NCBI RefSeq assembly: GCF_932526225.1
Contig: NC_064043.1
Span: forward strand, 12,274,085-12,338,084
Length of the DNA stretch: 64,000 nt
From: Nematostella vectensis
Lineage: Eukaryota > Cnidaria > Anthozoa > Actiniaria > Edwardsiidae
Reading direction: 5' to 3'
A model generated the notes under the pieces. It had not been told where the DNA came from. It searched no databases and saw only the letters and a program-made list of their open reading frames with translations. Each line of letters opens with the position of its first letter. The stretch's first letter is position 1. Positions 36,501-44,925 of the stretch are shown piece by piece. The position numbers and the translations under genes were made by a program.

Positions 36501-36829
36501 TCAAAGAGGGAGGCAACGAAAAAATGATCTCTACTGAAAATGGAAATTTTCCCGGGCAACACTTCAGGAGCGTCAGATCGAAAGAGCACACGAGAAATTA
36601 ATCTACCCAGCGTTGAAATATTGCCCCATCAATGGCTATTTGTATGGAAAAATATTCATGTTTACTTGAATGAATTCCCTCGAAGAATACGAAGATAATT
36701 TGAGCGATTCGCATAAAGCTTTGACCGTTGATGCACCTGACAAGACTACTCGATTCCCAATTTTTCTGAATTACCTGGGCTTTCCTCTGCCTTTGAAGGC
36801 TTCGGTGTTAGCTTGTAGGCCTCTGCCAT
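6419..36829 (-). CDS. ATP8A: P4-ATPase phospholipid flippase, ATP8A type, 44 coding exons
   Basis: Complete gene. I traced 44 exons with GT-AG borders and unbroken phase, totalling 3435 nt and 1144 residues, close to the ~1150-1165 of animal ATP8A proteins. Such enzymes use ATP to move phosphatidylserine (and PE) from the outer to the cytosolic leaflet of plasma, Golgi and endosomal membranes, with a CDC50 beta subunit. Visible hallmarks: actuator DGET at 187-190, PISL in TM4 at 354-357, DKTGTLT with the phosphorylated Asp407, DEGALVKGA at 488-496, KGA at 553-555, TGDKQET at 666, GDGAND at 788-793, and a C-terminal GFAFSQ autoinhibitory-type motif at 1114-1119. The ATG at 36829 begins [13 protein letters not shown]. 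The protein ends [11 protein letters not shown] before TGA at 6419-6421. Exon coordinates are given in the six block entries. The gene is unusually loaded with intronic tandem repeats. Confidence 0.95.
6487..12550. repeat. 56-bp satellite, about 108 tandem units
   Basis: Units read AACGAAATGGCCAACCCAAT, then CCTAGAGAAGCAAACAGAAC and GCGATCAAAACTACGC. Spacing is exactly 56 bp over ~6.06 kb. Variants recur: AAGCAAACAG or AAGCACACAG or AAACAAACAG; CCTAGAG, CCTGGAG or CCTTGAG; GATCAAAAC or GATCCAAGC. The first degenerate units lie about 15 bp upstream of the splice acceptor of flippase exon 44, so the array fills the last intron. Fifty-six is not a multiple of three and most units carry a frame-dependent TAG, so the 80-residue frames seen in it are artefacts. 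Confidence 0.98.
12551..13285. repeat. rest of flippase last intron; G-rich 28-bp tandem motif
   Basis: Unique intronic DNA between the satellite and exon 43. At about 12790-12870 three or so diverged G-rich units (GAGGGGTGGGTAGTGGTTTC and variants) are repeated. A G/C-rich patch lies at 13030-13080. No gene seen. Confidence 0.5.
13976..14505. repeat. 36-bp minisatellite, about 14-15 units
   Basis: The unit GATACACCCAAGCTAGGTAC plus CGGTATTCATGGCCAT is repeated almost perfectly, with slight decay in the last units (a CA insertion near 14397, and TATCGGT and GGAAGCTTGG variants). It lies in the intron between flippase exons 41 and 42, ending about 50 bp from the exon 41 donor. The unit is 12 codons and stop-free on the minus strand, producing an artefactual 217-residue frame (repeating [12 protein letters not shown]). 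It holds several palindromes (CATGGCCATG, GGTACC, ACCGGT). Confidence 0.95.
15374..15556. repeat. GAT / GGTGAT microsatellite
   Basis: A (GAT)n tract passes into about a dozen hexamers GGTGAT and back into (GAT)n, about 180 bp, in the intron between flippase exons 38 and 39. Poly-His, Met-Val and poly-Ser-type frames across it are artefacts of the repeat. Confidence 0.97.
15721..15855. repeat. 47-bp tandem repeat (x3) over the exon 38 acceptor
   Basis: Units beginning CCTAAACCAGCGACACATTT start at 15721, 15768 and 15815. On the minus strand each unit ends with CTGGTTTAG, so the acceptor of flippase exon 38 is present three times. Only the copy at 15722-15723 adjoins the exon. Confidence 0.93.
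16108..16550. repeat. ~57-bp degenerate tandem repeat (about 8 units) beside exon 37 acceptor
   Basis: Units contain TATGGCCTGGCAAGCTCAGA, then TATTACCCAAAC and AAAGTGAAACGTGTGTG. Spacing varies from about 45 to 65 bp. The array starts at the acceptor of flippase exon 37. The plus-strand sequence TGTAAAGTGAAAACATGTG is both the complement of the acceptor tract and part of a unit. Confidence 0.88.
17731..18168. other. flippase intron 33, no feature seen
   Basis: Unique intronic DNA between exons 33 and 34; I see no repeat or RNA gene. Confidence 0.4.
18431..18593. mobile_element. GC-rich MITE, ends TTAGGGTGATTTAGATC
   Basis: About 163 bp with ends TTAGGGTGATTTAGATC and, on the opposite strand, TTAGGATGATTTAGATC. 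The GC-rich interior contains direct and inverted forms of GACGCCGGC and AGGACG and can fold into a long hairpin. It lies in the intron between flippase exons 32 and 33. No coding capacity; superfamily not assigned. Confidence 0.65.
18867..18943 (-). pseudogene. duplicated, broken copy of the exon 32 3' end
   Basis: This ~77-bp segment repeats 18946-19020, the last ~52 nt of flippase exon 32 plus its donor, at an offset of 78 bp. In the exon frame the copy changes a Ser codon (TCG) to TAG and a Tyr codon to His. It keeps a GT after the ATCGAG end (GTAACT instead of GTAAGA). It is a decayed pseudo-exon just downstream of the real donor. Confidence 0.85.
20207..20730. repeat. 76-bp minisatellite (about 7 units) seeded from exon 30
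   Basis: Units start at about 20207, 20283, 20359, 20435, 20511, 20587 and 20663 and are nearly identical. The first overlaps the 5' end of flippase exon 30, so each unit copies ~33 nt of coding sequence plus the acceptor region and intron. In the real copy the minus strand reads CCCAG|GGTCTCC. In every other unit it reads CCCATGGTCTCC, so the acceptor AG is lost. Near-identity implies recent expansion. Confidence 0.95.
20731..21167. other. flippase intron 29, remainder
   Basis: Unique intronic sequence between exons 29 and 30; no feature recognised. Confidence 0.4.
22514..22745. repeat. 45-50-bp minisatellite (5 units) over the exon 25 acceptor
   Basis: AGATCACACC starts at 22531, 22576, 22621, 22666 and 22716. 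The proximal unit includes the acceptor and first ~15 nt of flippase exon 25. The distal unit keeps the same exon-like GCGCAAGCCT. The middle units lack 5 bp there. Because the inner period is 45 bp (15 codons) and stop-free, intron and exon 25 form one continuous minus-strand frame. Confidence 0.92.
22746..23570. other. flippase intron 24, unique part
   Basis: No gene or repeat recognised in this stretch. Confidence 0.4.
26366..26540. mobile_element. short element, ends AGGGGAGGATCTAGGG (copy A)
   Basis: Ends AGGGGAGGATCTAGGG and CCCCTGGATCAGCCCCT form imperfect inverted repeats about 175 bp apart. The middle (AAGAACAAGAAATAATATAG, then GGAAATCC) is shared, in the same orientation, with 27233-27424. 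No coding capacity. It is intronic in the flippase gene (between exons 15 and 16). Confidence 0.55.
26650..26895. repeat. 124-bp tandem duplication over the exon 15 acceptor
   Basis: GGCCATAGTTCTGTGGGGG at about 26650 recurs at about 26774 (GGACATAGTTCTGTGGGGG). Homology extends for about 120 bp, with the shared block ATCAGTTCCTGCTAGCACCA. The duplicate includes the first ~23 nt of flippase exon 15 and a copy of its CTACAG-type acceptor (here CTACAGAGCTTCC). Confidence 0.9.
27233..27424. mobile_element. short element, copy B of the GGATCTAGG family
   Basis: A diverged relative of 26366-26540 in the same orientation, with start CCAGAGGTGGATCTAGG, an interior AACAAGAAATATATAAAGG and an end CTCCTGGGTCTGCCCTT. 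It is intronic between flippase exons 13 and 14. Confidence 0.5.
27716..30691 (-). other. flippase exons 5-12: actuator domain
   Basis: Exons: 5 30646-30691, 6 30319-30359, 7 30078-30151, 8 29901-29970, 9 29646-29699, 10 29494-29567, 11 28996-29066, 12 27716-27756. They form the actuator domain, with [22 protein letters not shown], the dephosphorylation loop DGETNLK (exon 8), [17 protein letters not shown] and [15 protein letters not shown]. All borders are GT-AG. The intron between exons 11 and 12 holds a ~605-bp MITE. Confidence 0.93.
27956..28560. mobile_element. ~600-bp non-autonomous element, TIR GGGCTTCTGGAATTACGCG (copy 1)
   Basis: The left end is GGGCTTCTGGAATTACGCG and the right end is its degenerate complement (GTGTAATTCCAGAAGCCC). 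The interior is rich in the submotif GCGTAATT. The same element lies inverted at 31392-31962, sharing internal blocks such as GGTACAAAATGTAGTTTGGG. No transposase frame. It is intronic between flippase exons 11 and 12. A CAGGGC start suggests a hAT relative, but target duplications are not clear. Confidence 0.75.
30992..31120. mobile_element. short dispersed element, family with 47.7 and 51.2 kb copies
   Basis: The core GGAATCTAGAAATACTATG through CTATGACTGTG resembles 51205-51358 and 47672-47790. The right edge is CTGGGTACGCGCCTGA. It is intronic between flippase exons 3 and 4. No coding capacity. Confidence 0.5.
31392..31962. mobile_element. ~571-bp non-autonomous element, TIR GGGCTTCTGGAATTACGCG (copy 2, inverted)
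   Basis: Cleaner ends than copy 1: CAGGGCTTCTGGAATTACG and its complement ending AGAAGCCCTG. CTAGG lies just outside each end. It is inverted relative to 27956-28560 and in the intron between flippase exons 2 and 3. Frames crossing it (for example the 144-codon one at 31163) are not genes. Confidence 0.78.
32416..36774. other. flippase intron 1, AT-rich
   Basis: A 4.36-kb intron. It contains one transposon-like end near 32583 (GGCCCGTACCCAGGATTTTT), the diverged relative of the 901-1160 element near 34500-34700, and scattered ATC/ATT microsatellite runs (for example at about 35630 and 36195). No coding sequence recognised. Confidence 0.6.
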
Positions 36830-37020
36830 AATTTCGTTAAATCCACTACCACATTCTTGGTACTTTCGAGGGGTACATGGGGATTTCCTAAATAAACTAA
36901 CCTACAGAATCCGCCATATTTTCATTTCCATTAGCAGCTGTGAAGGAAGCTCGCCCTACTGCGCATGCTCAGTGATTCAAAAACACATTCCCAGCCCTCC
37001 AGCCCCTCCCCTCAATTGTA
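36830..37020 (-). promoter_or_regulatory. flippase 5' flank with YY1-like and NRF1-like motifs
   Basis: Upstream of the minus-strand ATG, the complement of 36911-36921 reads AAATATGGCGG, matching a YY1-type AANATGGCGG element. TGCGCATGCTC at about 36960-36970 resembles an NRF1 site. There is no TATA box. These fit a housekeeping promoter. The transcription start is not determined. Confidence 0.4.
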
Positions 37021-38485
37021 AGGAACACAGGGTAACCATAACGTGGTGTGCGTGACAAAATAGAAATCAATTTTGATGAAACATGAAAATACCTGAATAA
37101 ATGAATTCAAGAATCGAAATAGAACAAGCTTGTGAAAGCTCCATGGCTTAATAGTATAGTACTAGAGGAACCTATTCGTTCAAACGAATGTTTGGAACGT
37201 TTTGTGCTTCACTACAAGAATGTAGCTTGTTTTACCTTGATCGTTTTCTATAAGACTCATGTTTGCACCATTATCTCCTCTTCCCGGCTGTTCTGGCGTA
37301 GAAAACCCTACACGCTCATTCCAAATTACTGTCTCCTCCAACTCTTTTCTAGCCATTTCGCTTCAACAAGCACAATTGTTCCTCGGCTTCTTCCGCCTTC
37401 TACATTACGCGAAAACAAGCACATTAAGAATATAGAAATCCAAATACATTGTACTCTTCAACGTGCAAGGGCCTGCTTCAGGTACTGTTTTTCGATTAGG
37501 AACGAATCCTTGGACTGCAGCATAGAATCATAAGAGTAAATTATTCCGAGAAAGGCAACAGGAAATAAAGTTGCGTGACGAAGACCACACGTCACGCACT
37601 GCGTCATGTCACGGATGTGACATGATTTACAAGTCCTGGAGAACCAGAAAAAATAGACAGTTCCTGTGGCATATCTTCAAATAATTTTCCATTTTTCTTC
37701 CAGTAAATAAATATGAAACTTCAAGCATAATAACCAGAAATTTTACTGTTTTTAATGTTATTCAACTTTTGCTCACTATTAAAACATTGCAAACGTTTTT
37801 CTATAATTTACACATATCAATGACAGTTACCAGTGGTGTTGAAAACACAGCTCCATGTATTTCACACAGATTTTAATTCCTGCTATTTCTGCTTTTCTAT
37901 ATCCAAACAAGATTCTTTTACATTCCTTGAAAAAAAAAAAAAAAAGAATGCCCAAGCACATCAATAGGTATTAGCTTCCTAGCAGACACATTGGCCAGTT
38001 TGGTTTGTGGGGGGGCATTAGAAGAAAATGTCCTTTAAAGGCATAAACACCCCCACCCCTCCCTCACTCTAAACTCTGGCTATAGATCTGCAAAGGATGG
38101 TGCATCCCTTTCATTTGTTGGAATAAGCTGAGCCGGTATCCTATTGCTTAGTTCAGAACCAGACAGTGGTACAGCAAATAATGCTCTGAAAATAACTCCA
38201 GAATGATTTAGAACCTTAAAATGCAGTTGATTTCACCAGAAACAATACCACATACTAGGGGGATCCTTATCTTTTACACTGATGGCTATGCATTTACATA
38301 AATGAAACACTCTTAGCATGAAGTAAGAGATTTTCTTGATATTCACAAAGTGGAATTCTTCAAGACTATACACTAGTCTGACCAATCTATGTACAATATA
38401 AAATACTAATTGAATGTTATATTTTACAGGTTTCAAAAAAGGCATTTCATAAAATGCCACATTGAGAAAAAAGAGCAATAACACT
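37021..38485. other. intergenic between flippase and SAP30
   Basis: No gene recognised. The longest frame (37132-37533, plus) lacks an ATG start and resembles nothing I know. The 3' UTR of SAP30 presumably occupies the right part. Confidence 0.4.
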
Positions 38486-41400
38486 TCAGCTATTGTCCTG
38501 CTTCTGGTCCAGCTTACTCTTGTTGGTCTTCACCATGTAAATAAAGTATGCAACGGTTTCCTTCTCAGGGCAGTCAATCTGTTTAAAATGTCTCTGGATG
38601 GTCTGGAAAATAAGAGCAATGAATACAAATAAGGACGAAAAAGAATATATCACTAAGGGGCTGACCATTTGACTTTTGAGAGGGGGGTAAGCTTTTTTGG
38701 GGTGTGCAAATGCTTTTTAAAGCATTTGAGTGCAAAATTATTTATACCGATGCAGGATATTTTTTGTCCATCAATTGGTGCAGGATATTTTTTTCAGCCC
38801 AAAGGGCCGTACAGGATAATTTTTTTTCAAAAAAGCTCACCCCCTTAAAAGTCAAATGGTTGGCCCCTAAGTTGTAGTGTCAAACAAGAAAATAAAATCT
38901 TTATAGTGGCAAATGTCATTTTTTTACTATGATTTGATGACTGAGATTGTAAAAGCCGGGTACTTTGATTTCCTTTGATGATGAGTATGCATGCATACAA
39001 CACAATTCATGCCACAATGTGCAAGTATAAGAACATGTGATCATCCAAACAATGGGATGCTACCGTCTTTATACTCATACTTGTGTGATGGGCTTCCACC
39101 AAATAGCACAATGCAGGCAATCTGACTTTTTGGTTTAAGCCGGGCTGGGATCCTTGAGCCAGCAACATCTGGTACTAGTTCTAGTTCATCTACTCTCAAA
39201 ACATTGTAACATGCGACATATCTTGAAACCATGAAACAAAAACAGTTCTCATATAGTTGCAAAACATTTCTATATTGGCAGCTGAAATACTTGTGGATGT
39301 TTTTGGGCAGCTAAGCACGGAAACATTTAAAGTACCTGTGGCATCAAACTCTTAAGTTCCGGGTTTATACCAATAAATCAGTAGTTTAGGACTTGAAAAT
39401 AAACCATCAAACTATTAAGTTCCGGGTTTATACCAATAAATCAGTAGTTTAGGACTTGAAAATAAACCATACCAAGTTTTATTACCATACGACGGGTTTT
39501 CGTGGGGTTTTGCAGGCATTTAAATGTAACTAATATCGCACTCTCAAGCGAAAAGTGAACCCACTTTTCGAAAGTGCCAGAGGTTCCTCATTGATTCAGG
39601 AATCCTGAAGAGCAAATTTTCTATTATTTTCGGGCCCACTGCATTTCCCCTTATTTCTAAGGAAAAAGGTACGTACGAAAAAATTTGTCGATTGATTTTT
39701 TTTAATTAGTTTTTGTCAGTTTTTGAGTTAACAAAAGCAGGGACGCAGTTCTAATTGGATTGAATCATTATAAGGCCTTGAATCAATTTCTTTAAGTTGG
39801 GGTATCAATTATCGTATGATCAAAGAAAAGCCTGAAAATTCTAAATCTGTGAAGTTTTATATTTCCAATTCTTAACTGTAATCAACCACAAACATTAATC
39901 TGTCTAATTTGAAATTGAGAGTTCCTATGCTCAATGCCATAAATGACCCAACAGGTAGCACACATGAATACGAATCCCTCGATCTGCGGTTTGATTCCCG
40001 CATGTTTTACATGTAATACATGTTTTTTGTTTTCTTTATTTTCTTTATCCTTTTCCTTTTCTTTTACAACAAAGGGTTGTTTGAATAATTTTTAATTGCT
40101 AATCCCCTAAAAAGCGTTTTTTTATTTAAAAAATAATGCACTTCTTCTTGAAAATAAAGCATAACAACAACAGTTTTTCCATGTATTATTTTAGCCACAA
40201 AAAAAAGGAAAAGCTTTTAAACTTTTTTTTAAACATTCCAGACCTCTTCAAAGTAAAATAAGTCATTCTAAAGCTACCCGATTAAAAAATTTCTTGCACA
40301 TTTTAGCTTAATGCAAGCACCCGCTGTTCTCACTGCGTGCGGGCTCGTTTTATGGGGTCAACTTCTGAAAAGGAAGAGCTGTTTTTAAACACTTGTATCT
40401 TTGCCCGTGGTCAAATTTCAATATTTTTTCTGATGTCATATGAAAACTCTTTACCTATTCTTCATCTCAGGATAAGTAAATATTAGAAACAAGTTACTGG
40501 AATTTGATGCTTGTGGCACTACAGATCACATGATACATCATTTTAGTGGCATGTGTAATAGTTTAGCCAAGTCCTTAGACTGCAAGCAAGCAACAATGGC
40601 ATAACAATAGGGGACTTGCGCTAAGAGATCATGTGACTGTTTGGGTGGCAAACTAGCGCGCGCTTAGCCTTTTAGAGGCAAAATAACAGCAACAAAAAGC
40701 TACTTAACCCATTGACTCCTGGCTTTTTTGGAGCTGAATTTACAAATAACAGACTGAAAACAGATACCTCCCCCCCTATTCTGAGTTTTATACAGCCCGT
40801 CAAAGTCAAACACAGCTGCACCTAGTCAGCGGTATCCAAGCTTTCCAACAGTGCTTTGCGGTCCCCACTTTTAATCCCTCGTCGTTGTGCTGAAGCGAGC
40901 ACAAGTTGATGGTTGCTTGTATTTTTCATCAAAAATACAGCTATGAGCATATTAGGAGAGTGTCTTAGGACATCATGAAGTCTTATGGGGCATAATTGAG
41001 TGCTTTGATTATGGATATTTGCAAGCAAAGGTGGATTCATGATGATCTTTTCTTGTTTGGCTTTGCCTGGATAAGAAAATAATTTTCTAATGAATCACCA
41101 CAGCTCTCCTAAAGCTGTCTTTTCTGAAACCAAATTGATTGCAAAATTGTTTACACTGCTATTCTGGGTCTGTATGACCTGGAATTGATTTTTTTTGGCT
41201 TTGGGGTGAAAAAACTTATAAAAAACCATCTGATTTTGGGGAGAGGAGTGTTGACTGACCCTCCCCTTGTGAATTTTTCCCTGGATCTCCCAGAATGCTT
41301 TTCAATCCGTAAAGGCATCTTCGTGGTTTTACAAGCCTTCAAGGAGTGGACATTGTGTTTTGAGGCCATGGAAATGAATCTGGAGGATCAGAATAAAGTT

Positions 41401-42842
41401 ATCTATTTGTGTCTTGAGCTGTGTTTGCTGATCTCTCTCCCTTGTAATTTTGAGCGTTTTATTGAGAGGGGTGATTCTGCTTTACTTTCCTTGTTCGATT
41501 TGAAATTTGTTGAAGAACCTGTGCTATTATTTGGCTTAAGAGTAGTTGCCAACACCTTGGTTGGATGCATATCTTCAAGACCATTTATCCCTTAGACTGA
41601 TGCCTGAGTATCTTCATCTTGTTGTGTTTAGTTTGCATTTATGAATTTTTTGGGTTGTGGGTACTTCCCAAAGCCGGTACAGGCCGGTTGAGGGGCCAAT
41701 GTGTTTATAAGCACTTAGAAAACCAGAACTCCTTTTTTTTTTTCAAAAAGGGTTTAGTTTCATTTAGAGAATTTAATTCTTCATCGTTCTCTTGTGTGAC
41801 GGGTGCAGTCATTTCAATTTTTTTGTTTGATCATTTTGTTTTGAATTTGCCACCAAATAGGCTAATTTTGCAGTTAATCACCCACTCAGCTGTTCCAAAA
41901 GACATTAAAGTTGTGTTCAATATTGTCAACAGCTCAAATAAATAAGGTTCTGCAAAAGTTTGATATGAATAGAGAACATTCAATCAGGGATTTTCTTAAC
42001 AAGGAGAACAAAAACTGTATGGTCAGTGAGTCACTCCATTTCAAAATAAACTGCCGATGTAGTAATTTAAGATGTACACTACAATTTAGGCTTTCTTATT
42101 TGCATAAACAAGATATAAAAACATTAGAGGCATCGCAAACCTCAACAAGTTGAGCCTTGTTCAGTCCTTGCCTCGTCTGGAGTTTGTAATGGCGCTTGTA
42201 CCTTCGGAGGGTGTTAACTTGAAGCGTACAGAAATCAACCTGTAAAAAACATGGGACTCAAAAACTACAGCGTTCGTGTAAACATGTGACTTGACTGATT
42301 CAAACCGACCTAAATCCAAAGACATGCGAAGAAAGAAGGCACAACTACGCTGATATAGACATCTAGAGGCTACGGGATAATTATGACCTTTGGAGTCATG
42401 TGGCTAACATAGAGGGCCTAGGTTTATATAACAATTGTATGAAAAGGCAGAGGTAAACTCACGTCTAACGAATCGTGATCGTCCTCTGATTCTTTTCGTT
42501 TTCTTTTGCTTCTTACGCTCTGAATCATGTTTTTGTGGTGTTCACATATGTAAATGTGACGAGCCTTCAGGAGAAACAAGCAGAACACGAAATTATTGAT
42601 AAATCCAAACACAAAACATGACTTTAGTAGGAGAGATTAGTGAAGATGAAACGCTCAAATGACAAACTTACATTTACGTCGAGCGACAACTTGAGTTTTC
42701 TCTGAGCGACAGTCTTCTGTATTCGTTTTGAATAGCTCGCATTTCCAGCCGTTAACTTGCAGCGATTACCATCTTCGACCAGACAGCAAATCTGCTCGCT
42801 TTTAGCGGTTTGCTCTTCTTGTTCGCTTCGATACCCGTTCAT
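38486..42842 (-). CDS. SAP30: SAP30, subunit of the Sin3 histone deacetylase complex
   Basis: Four exons: 42672-42842, 42463-42564, 42141-42239 and 38486-38602 (171+102+99+117 nt), giving 162 residues with every intron in phase 0. Hallmarks: the N-terminal zinc finger [12 protein letters not shown]...[12 protein letters not shown], then [19 protein letters not shown] with a basic RSKRKRK run, then the Sin3-interaction region [14 protein letters not shown] and GLNKAQLVE, and the last exon RHFKQI...[15 protein letters not shown]. In animals SAP30 links Sin3 to HDAC1/2 and DNA, acting in nuclear transcriptional repression. The ATG at 42842 gives [12 protein letters not shown] directly before the conserved finger. 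Length is slightly below human SAP30 (220) and near SAP30L (183). The last intron (3.5 kb) contains a MITE. The gene is divergent from HMGB. Confidence 0.93.
38657..38867. mobile_element. Harbinger-like MITE with TAA duplication
   Basis: 211 bp flanked by TAA on both sides (38654-38656 and 38868-38870). Terminal inverted repeats extend about 40 bp: GGGGCTGACCATTTGACTTT on the left, matched by AAAAGTCAAATGGTTGGCCC on the right. The interior repeats TGCAGGATATTTTTT. A 3-bp TAA/TTA duplication is typical of PIF/Harbinger MITEs. It lies in the last intron of SAP30, 55 bp upstream of exon 4. Confidence 0.75.
39342..39467. repeat. 63-bp tandem duplication
   Basis: CATCAAACTCTTAAGTTCCG at 39342 is repeated 63 bp later with one difference, and the rest of the unit is identical through AATAAACCAT. 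It is intronic in SAP30. Confidence 0.92.
41160..42140 (+). other. unrecognised open frames in the SAP30 intron
   Basis: Long open frames follow one another on the plus strand (about 41161-41595, 41619-41945 and 41911-42153) in T-rich DNA. The first lacks an ATG near its start. I recognise no domain. They may be remnants of a mobile element or chance frames in skewed sequence. I do not call a gene. Confidence 0.2.
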
Positions 42843-43684
42843 TTTTACAAAGGAAAATACGAGATTCGTGCTCGAAGATCTTGAAAATCGCTCCTCTCGC
42901 GTTTGTTGTCCACATGTCAATGACGTCACGGCGAGATAGAACGGCAACTGTGATTGGACAAAAGGAACAATGAGAGGGAGGGGCATCGGCTTGACGGCTT
43001 GTATATTTTTTTAGGGGTGCGGGGGGGGGGGGGGGGGGGGGGGGGGGGGAGGGAGCAGCCGTGAACAGATAAAATTTGTTAAAAATCGCCGTGGCGATGT
43101 GAGGCGATGTGAATTGCCTTGTAGTTGTAGCGGCCAATCAGAATTCAAATTTGAAATTTGAGTGGAGCGCGCTAGACCCAGCCTTGCTTGCTTCACTATT
43201 TGCACTGTGCCATTCTTTTGTAAAAGCCTCAATACTTTGACAAGTTACTGCGTTTCCATATACACAAGCAACTATGCCTAAAGTTTCAAAAAAACTTCAA
43301 AGAAACGGGGGGGGGGAGGGAGCAGCCGTGAACAGATAAAATTTGATAAAAATCGCTGTGGCGATGTGAGGTTGAAACTACTCTTAGATTCAATTAAAAG
43401 TCCTCACGTAAGAATGCATTTCCTTCAGATCTCTTGGTTATACGCTTTATTGTCAAGAGCAATGGAATATATCAGAAAGCAAGGCTCTTGTGCATGCAGA
43501 AGGCGGGAAAATGAACCAATCAAATTGCCTTGTAGTTGTAGCAGCCAATCAGAATTCAAATTTGAAATTTGAGTGGAGCGCGCTAGACCCAGCCTTGCTT
43601 GCTTCACTATTTGCACTGTGCCATTCTTTTGTAAAAGCCTCAATACTTTGACAAGTTATTGCCTTTCCATATACACAAGCAACT
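42843..43684. promoter_or_regulatory. divergent SAP30 / HMGB promoter region
   Basis: 842 bp separate the two start codons. A perfect CRE palindrome TGACGTCA lies at 42921-42928, 79 bp upstream of the SAP30 ATG. An inverted CCAAT (ATTGG) lies near 42954. Towards HMGB there are CCAAT boxes near 43134, 43516 and 43545. A 29-base G run occupies 43021-43049. The HMGB-proximal block is duplicated (see the next entry). No TATA box is obvious. Confidence 0.6.
43050..43339 (+). repeat. upstream duplicate of the HMGB promoter, 5' UTR and first codons
   Basis: 43050-43103 matches 43314-43371, and 43110-43300 matches about 43523-43712, including CCAAT, AATTCAAATTTGAAATTTGA and the start context CAACTATGCCTAAAGTTTC. 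The two start codons (43274 and 43685) are 411 bp apart. The proximal copy has an extra ~150 bp of sequence. In the upstream copy the frame diverges after about 7 codons and ends after about 21, so it is a decoy or relic start. Confidence 0.85.
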
Positions 43685-44864
43685 ATGCCTAAAGTTTCAA
43701 AGAAAGACCCAAACAAGCCGAAGGGGGCAAAAAGTGCTTACAACTTTTTTCTTCAGGATCAGAGGGAAAAGCTACAAAGAGAAGAAGGGAAATTTTCACT
43801 GGCAGACTTCTCAAAAGTTTCAGCCGAAAAATGGAAAAACATGAGCGAGGAAGAAAAAGAGACGTTCGTCCAGAAAGCGGGAAAGGACAAGGAAAGATTC
43901 AAAGAAGAGATGCAAAGCTACACCCCTCCGCCATCAGAAGAGTCAGGAAAAAAGAAAAGAAAGAAGCAAACTAAGGACCCAAATAAACCAAAAAGATGTC
44001 TGTAAGTATATTTGAGGTCAAAAAAGGCGGGAGTCGCCATATTTTATAATCAGTTATCACGTTCCGTCTAAAAAAGGCTGCGGGGAGGAAAGTAGTCTAT
44101 AGGATAAGCCACAAAAGACGTCTATTTTGATGTTTGTCTTGTGGATTTTGAATACTTAAAAAAGACGAAAGTTTTTTTTAGCTTTTGTGTGTGAAATGTT
44201 AACCGTCCTCTTTTAACAGAAAATCTTTATTTGAGTTAGCTCATAAAAGGCAAGGCTATTGTAAAAGGGGCTTCAAGAAGTTTAAGAAATTAAAATGTCG
44301 AAATCGAAATTAAGATTCTTCAGTTCTCAATTGAAAAGCAAATAGCGAAAAGCTTTATTTTTCACGGCCATTACATTTTGCACAGTTGCATCCATCCCTT
44401 TTATCCATCCCCTTTATCCCTACTTGTACTTTACAGAACTTTTTTGATTAAAGATTGAGGAACACATATTTCTTGTGTGTTTAAGTCATGTATTGTTCCT
44501 TCTGCTTCTCTTGATAGACACAGAAAAGAGGAAATTGCATATTCTAAAAAATATATATTCTTGCAAATGAAGATAACTAGTATCTATTTTTATTCATTTT
44601 AGATCAGCATACTTCCATTTTATCAATCTCAAGCGTGATGATGTCAAGAAAGATAACCCTAACGCCAGTGGAGGCGCTCTTTCAAAAGTCCTAGGGGAGA
44701 TGTGGTCTAAAATGACAGATGATGACAAGACGCAATACCAAGACATGGCAAAAAAAGACAAAGTCAGATACGAGTCTGAGATGAAAGCCTTTAAAGCTGG
44801 TAAACTTCCAGCAAAACACAATAAAACAAAAGAAGTAGAGGAAGATGAAGAAGTAGAAGCCTAG
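43685..44864 (+). CDS. HMGB: HMGB-type high mobility group protein, two HMG boxes
   Basis: Two exons, 43685-44001 and 44603-44864 (317 + 262 nt, phase 2), giving 192 residues. Box A (about 8-80) starts DPNKPKGAKSAYNFFLQDQR and contains the typical SAEKWKNMSEEEK. A basic linker GKKKRKKQTK leads to box B (about 97-165: DPNKPKRCLSAYFHFINLKR, GEMWSKMTDDDK). A short acidic tail EVEEDEEVEA follows, much shorter than the ~30-residue tail of vertebrate HMGB1. HMGB proteins bind and bend DNA without sequence preference and assist chromatin and transcription complexes in the nucleus. The intron falls at the start of box B. AATAAA follows at 44920. The start MPKVSKKDPNKPKG directly precedes box A. Confidence 0.94.
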
Positions 44865-44919
44865 ACTGTATCAAGCGCATTGACTCTGTTCAGATCTCCG
44901 TTAAACGATAGTAGGACAG

Positions 44920-44925
44920 AATAAA
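44920..44925 (+). terminator. HMGB poly(A) signal
   Basis: AATAAA 56 nt after the HMGB stop codon. Confidence 0.65.

Larger units (their letters stand above)
30765..36829 (-). other. flippase exons 1-4: N-terminus, TM1-TM2
   Basis: Exons: 1 36775-36829, 2 32313-32415, 3 31207-31306, 4 30765-30863. They encode residues 1-119: a short cytosolic N-terminus, [17 protein letters not shown], then TM1 with the LLQQ segment that in P4-ATPases lines the lipid entry site, the SPTGRYTT loop and TM2 leading to IKEIIEDY. Intron 1 is 4.36 kb and AT-rich. Intron 2 contains a 571-bp MITE. Confidence 0.93.

Noticed and set aside
37132..37533. 133-codon plus-strand frame upstream of the flippase
   Set aside because: It begins at a GTG, not an ATG, with no domain, and lies next to the flippase promoter; probably chance.
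39945..40012. tRNA-like segment with GGTTTGATTCCCGC (B-box-like) and GGTAGCACACATG
   Set aside because: No acceptor stem or plausible anticodon arm could be drawn around it; at best a tRNA-derived SINE relic.
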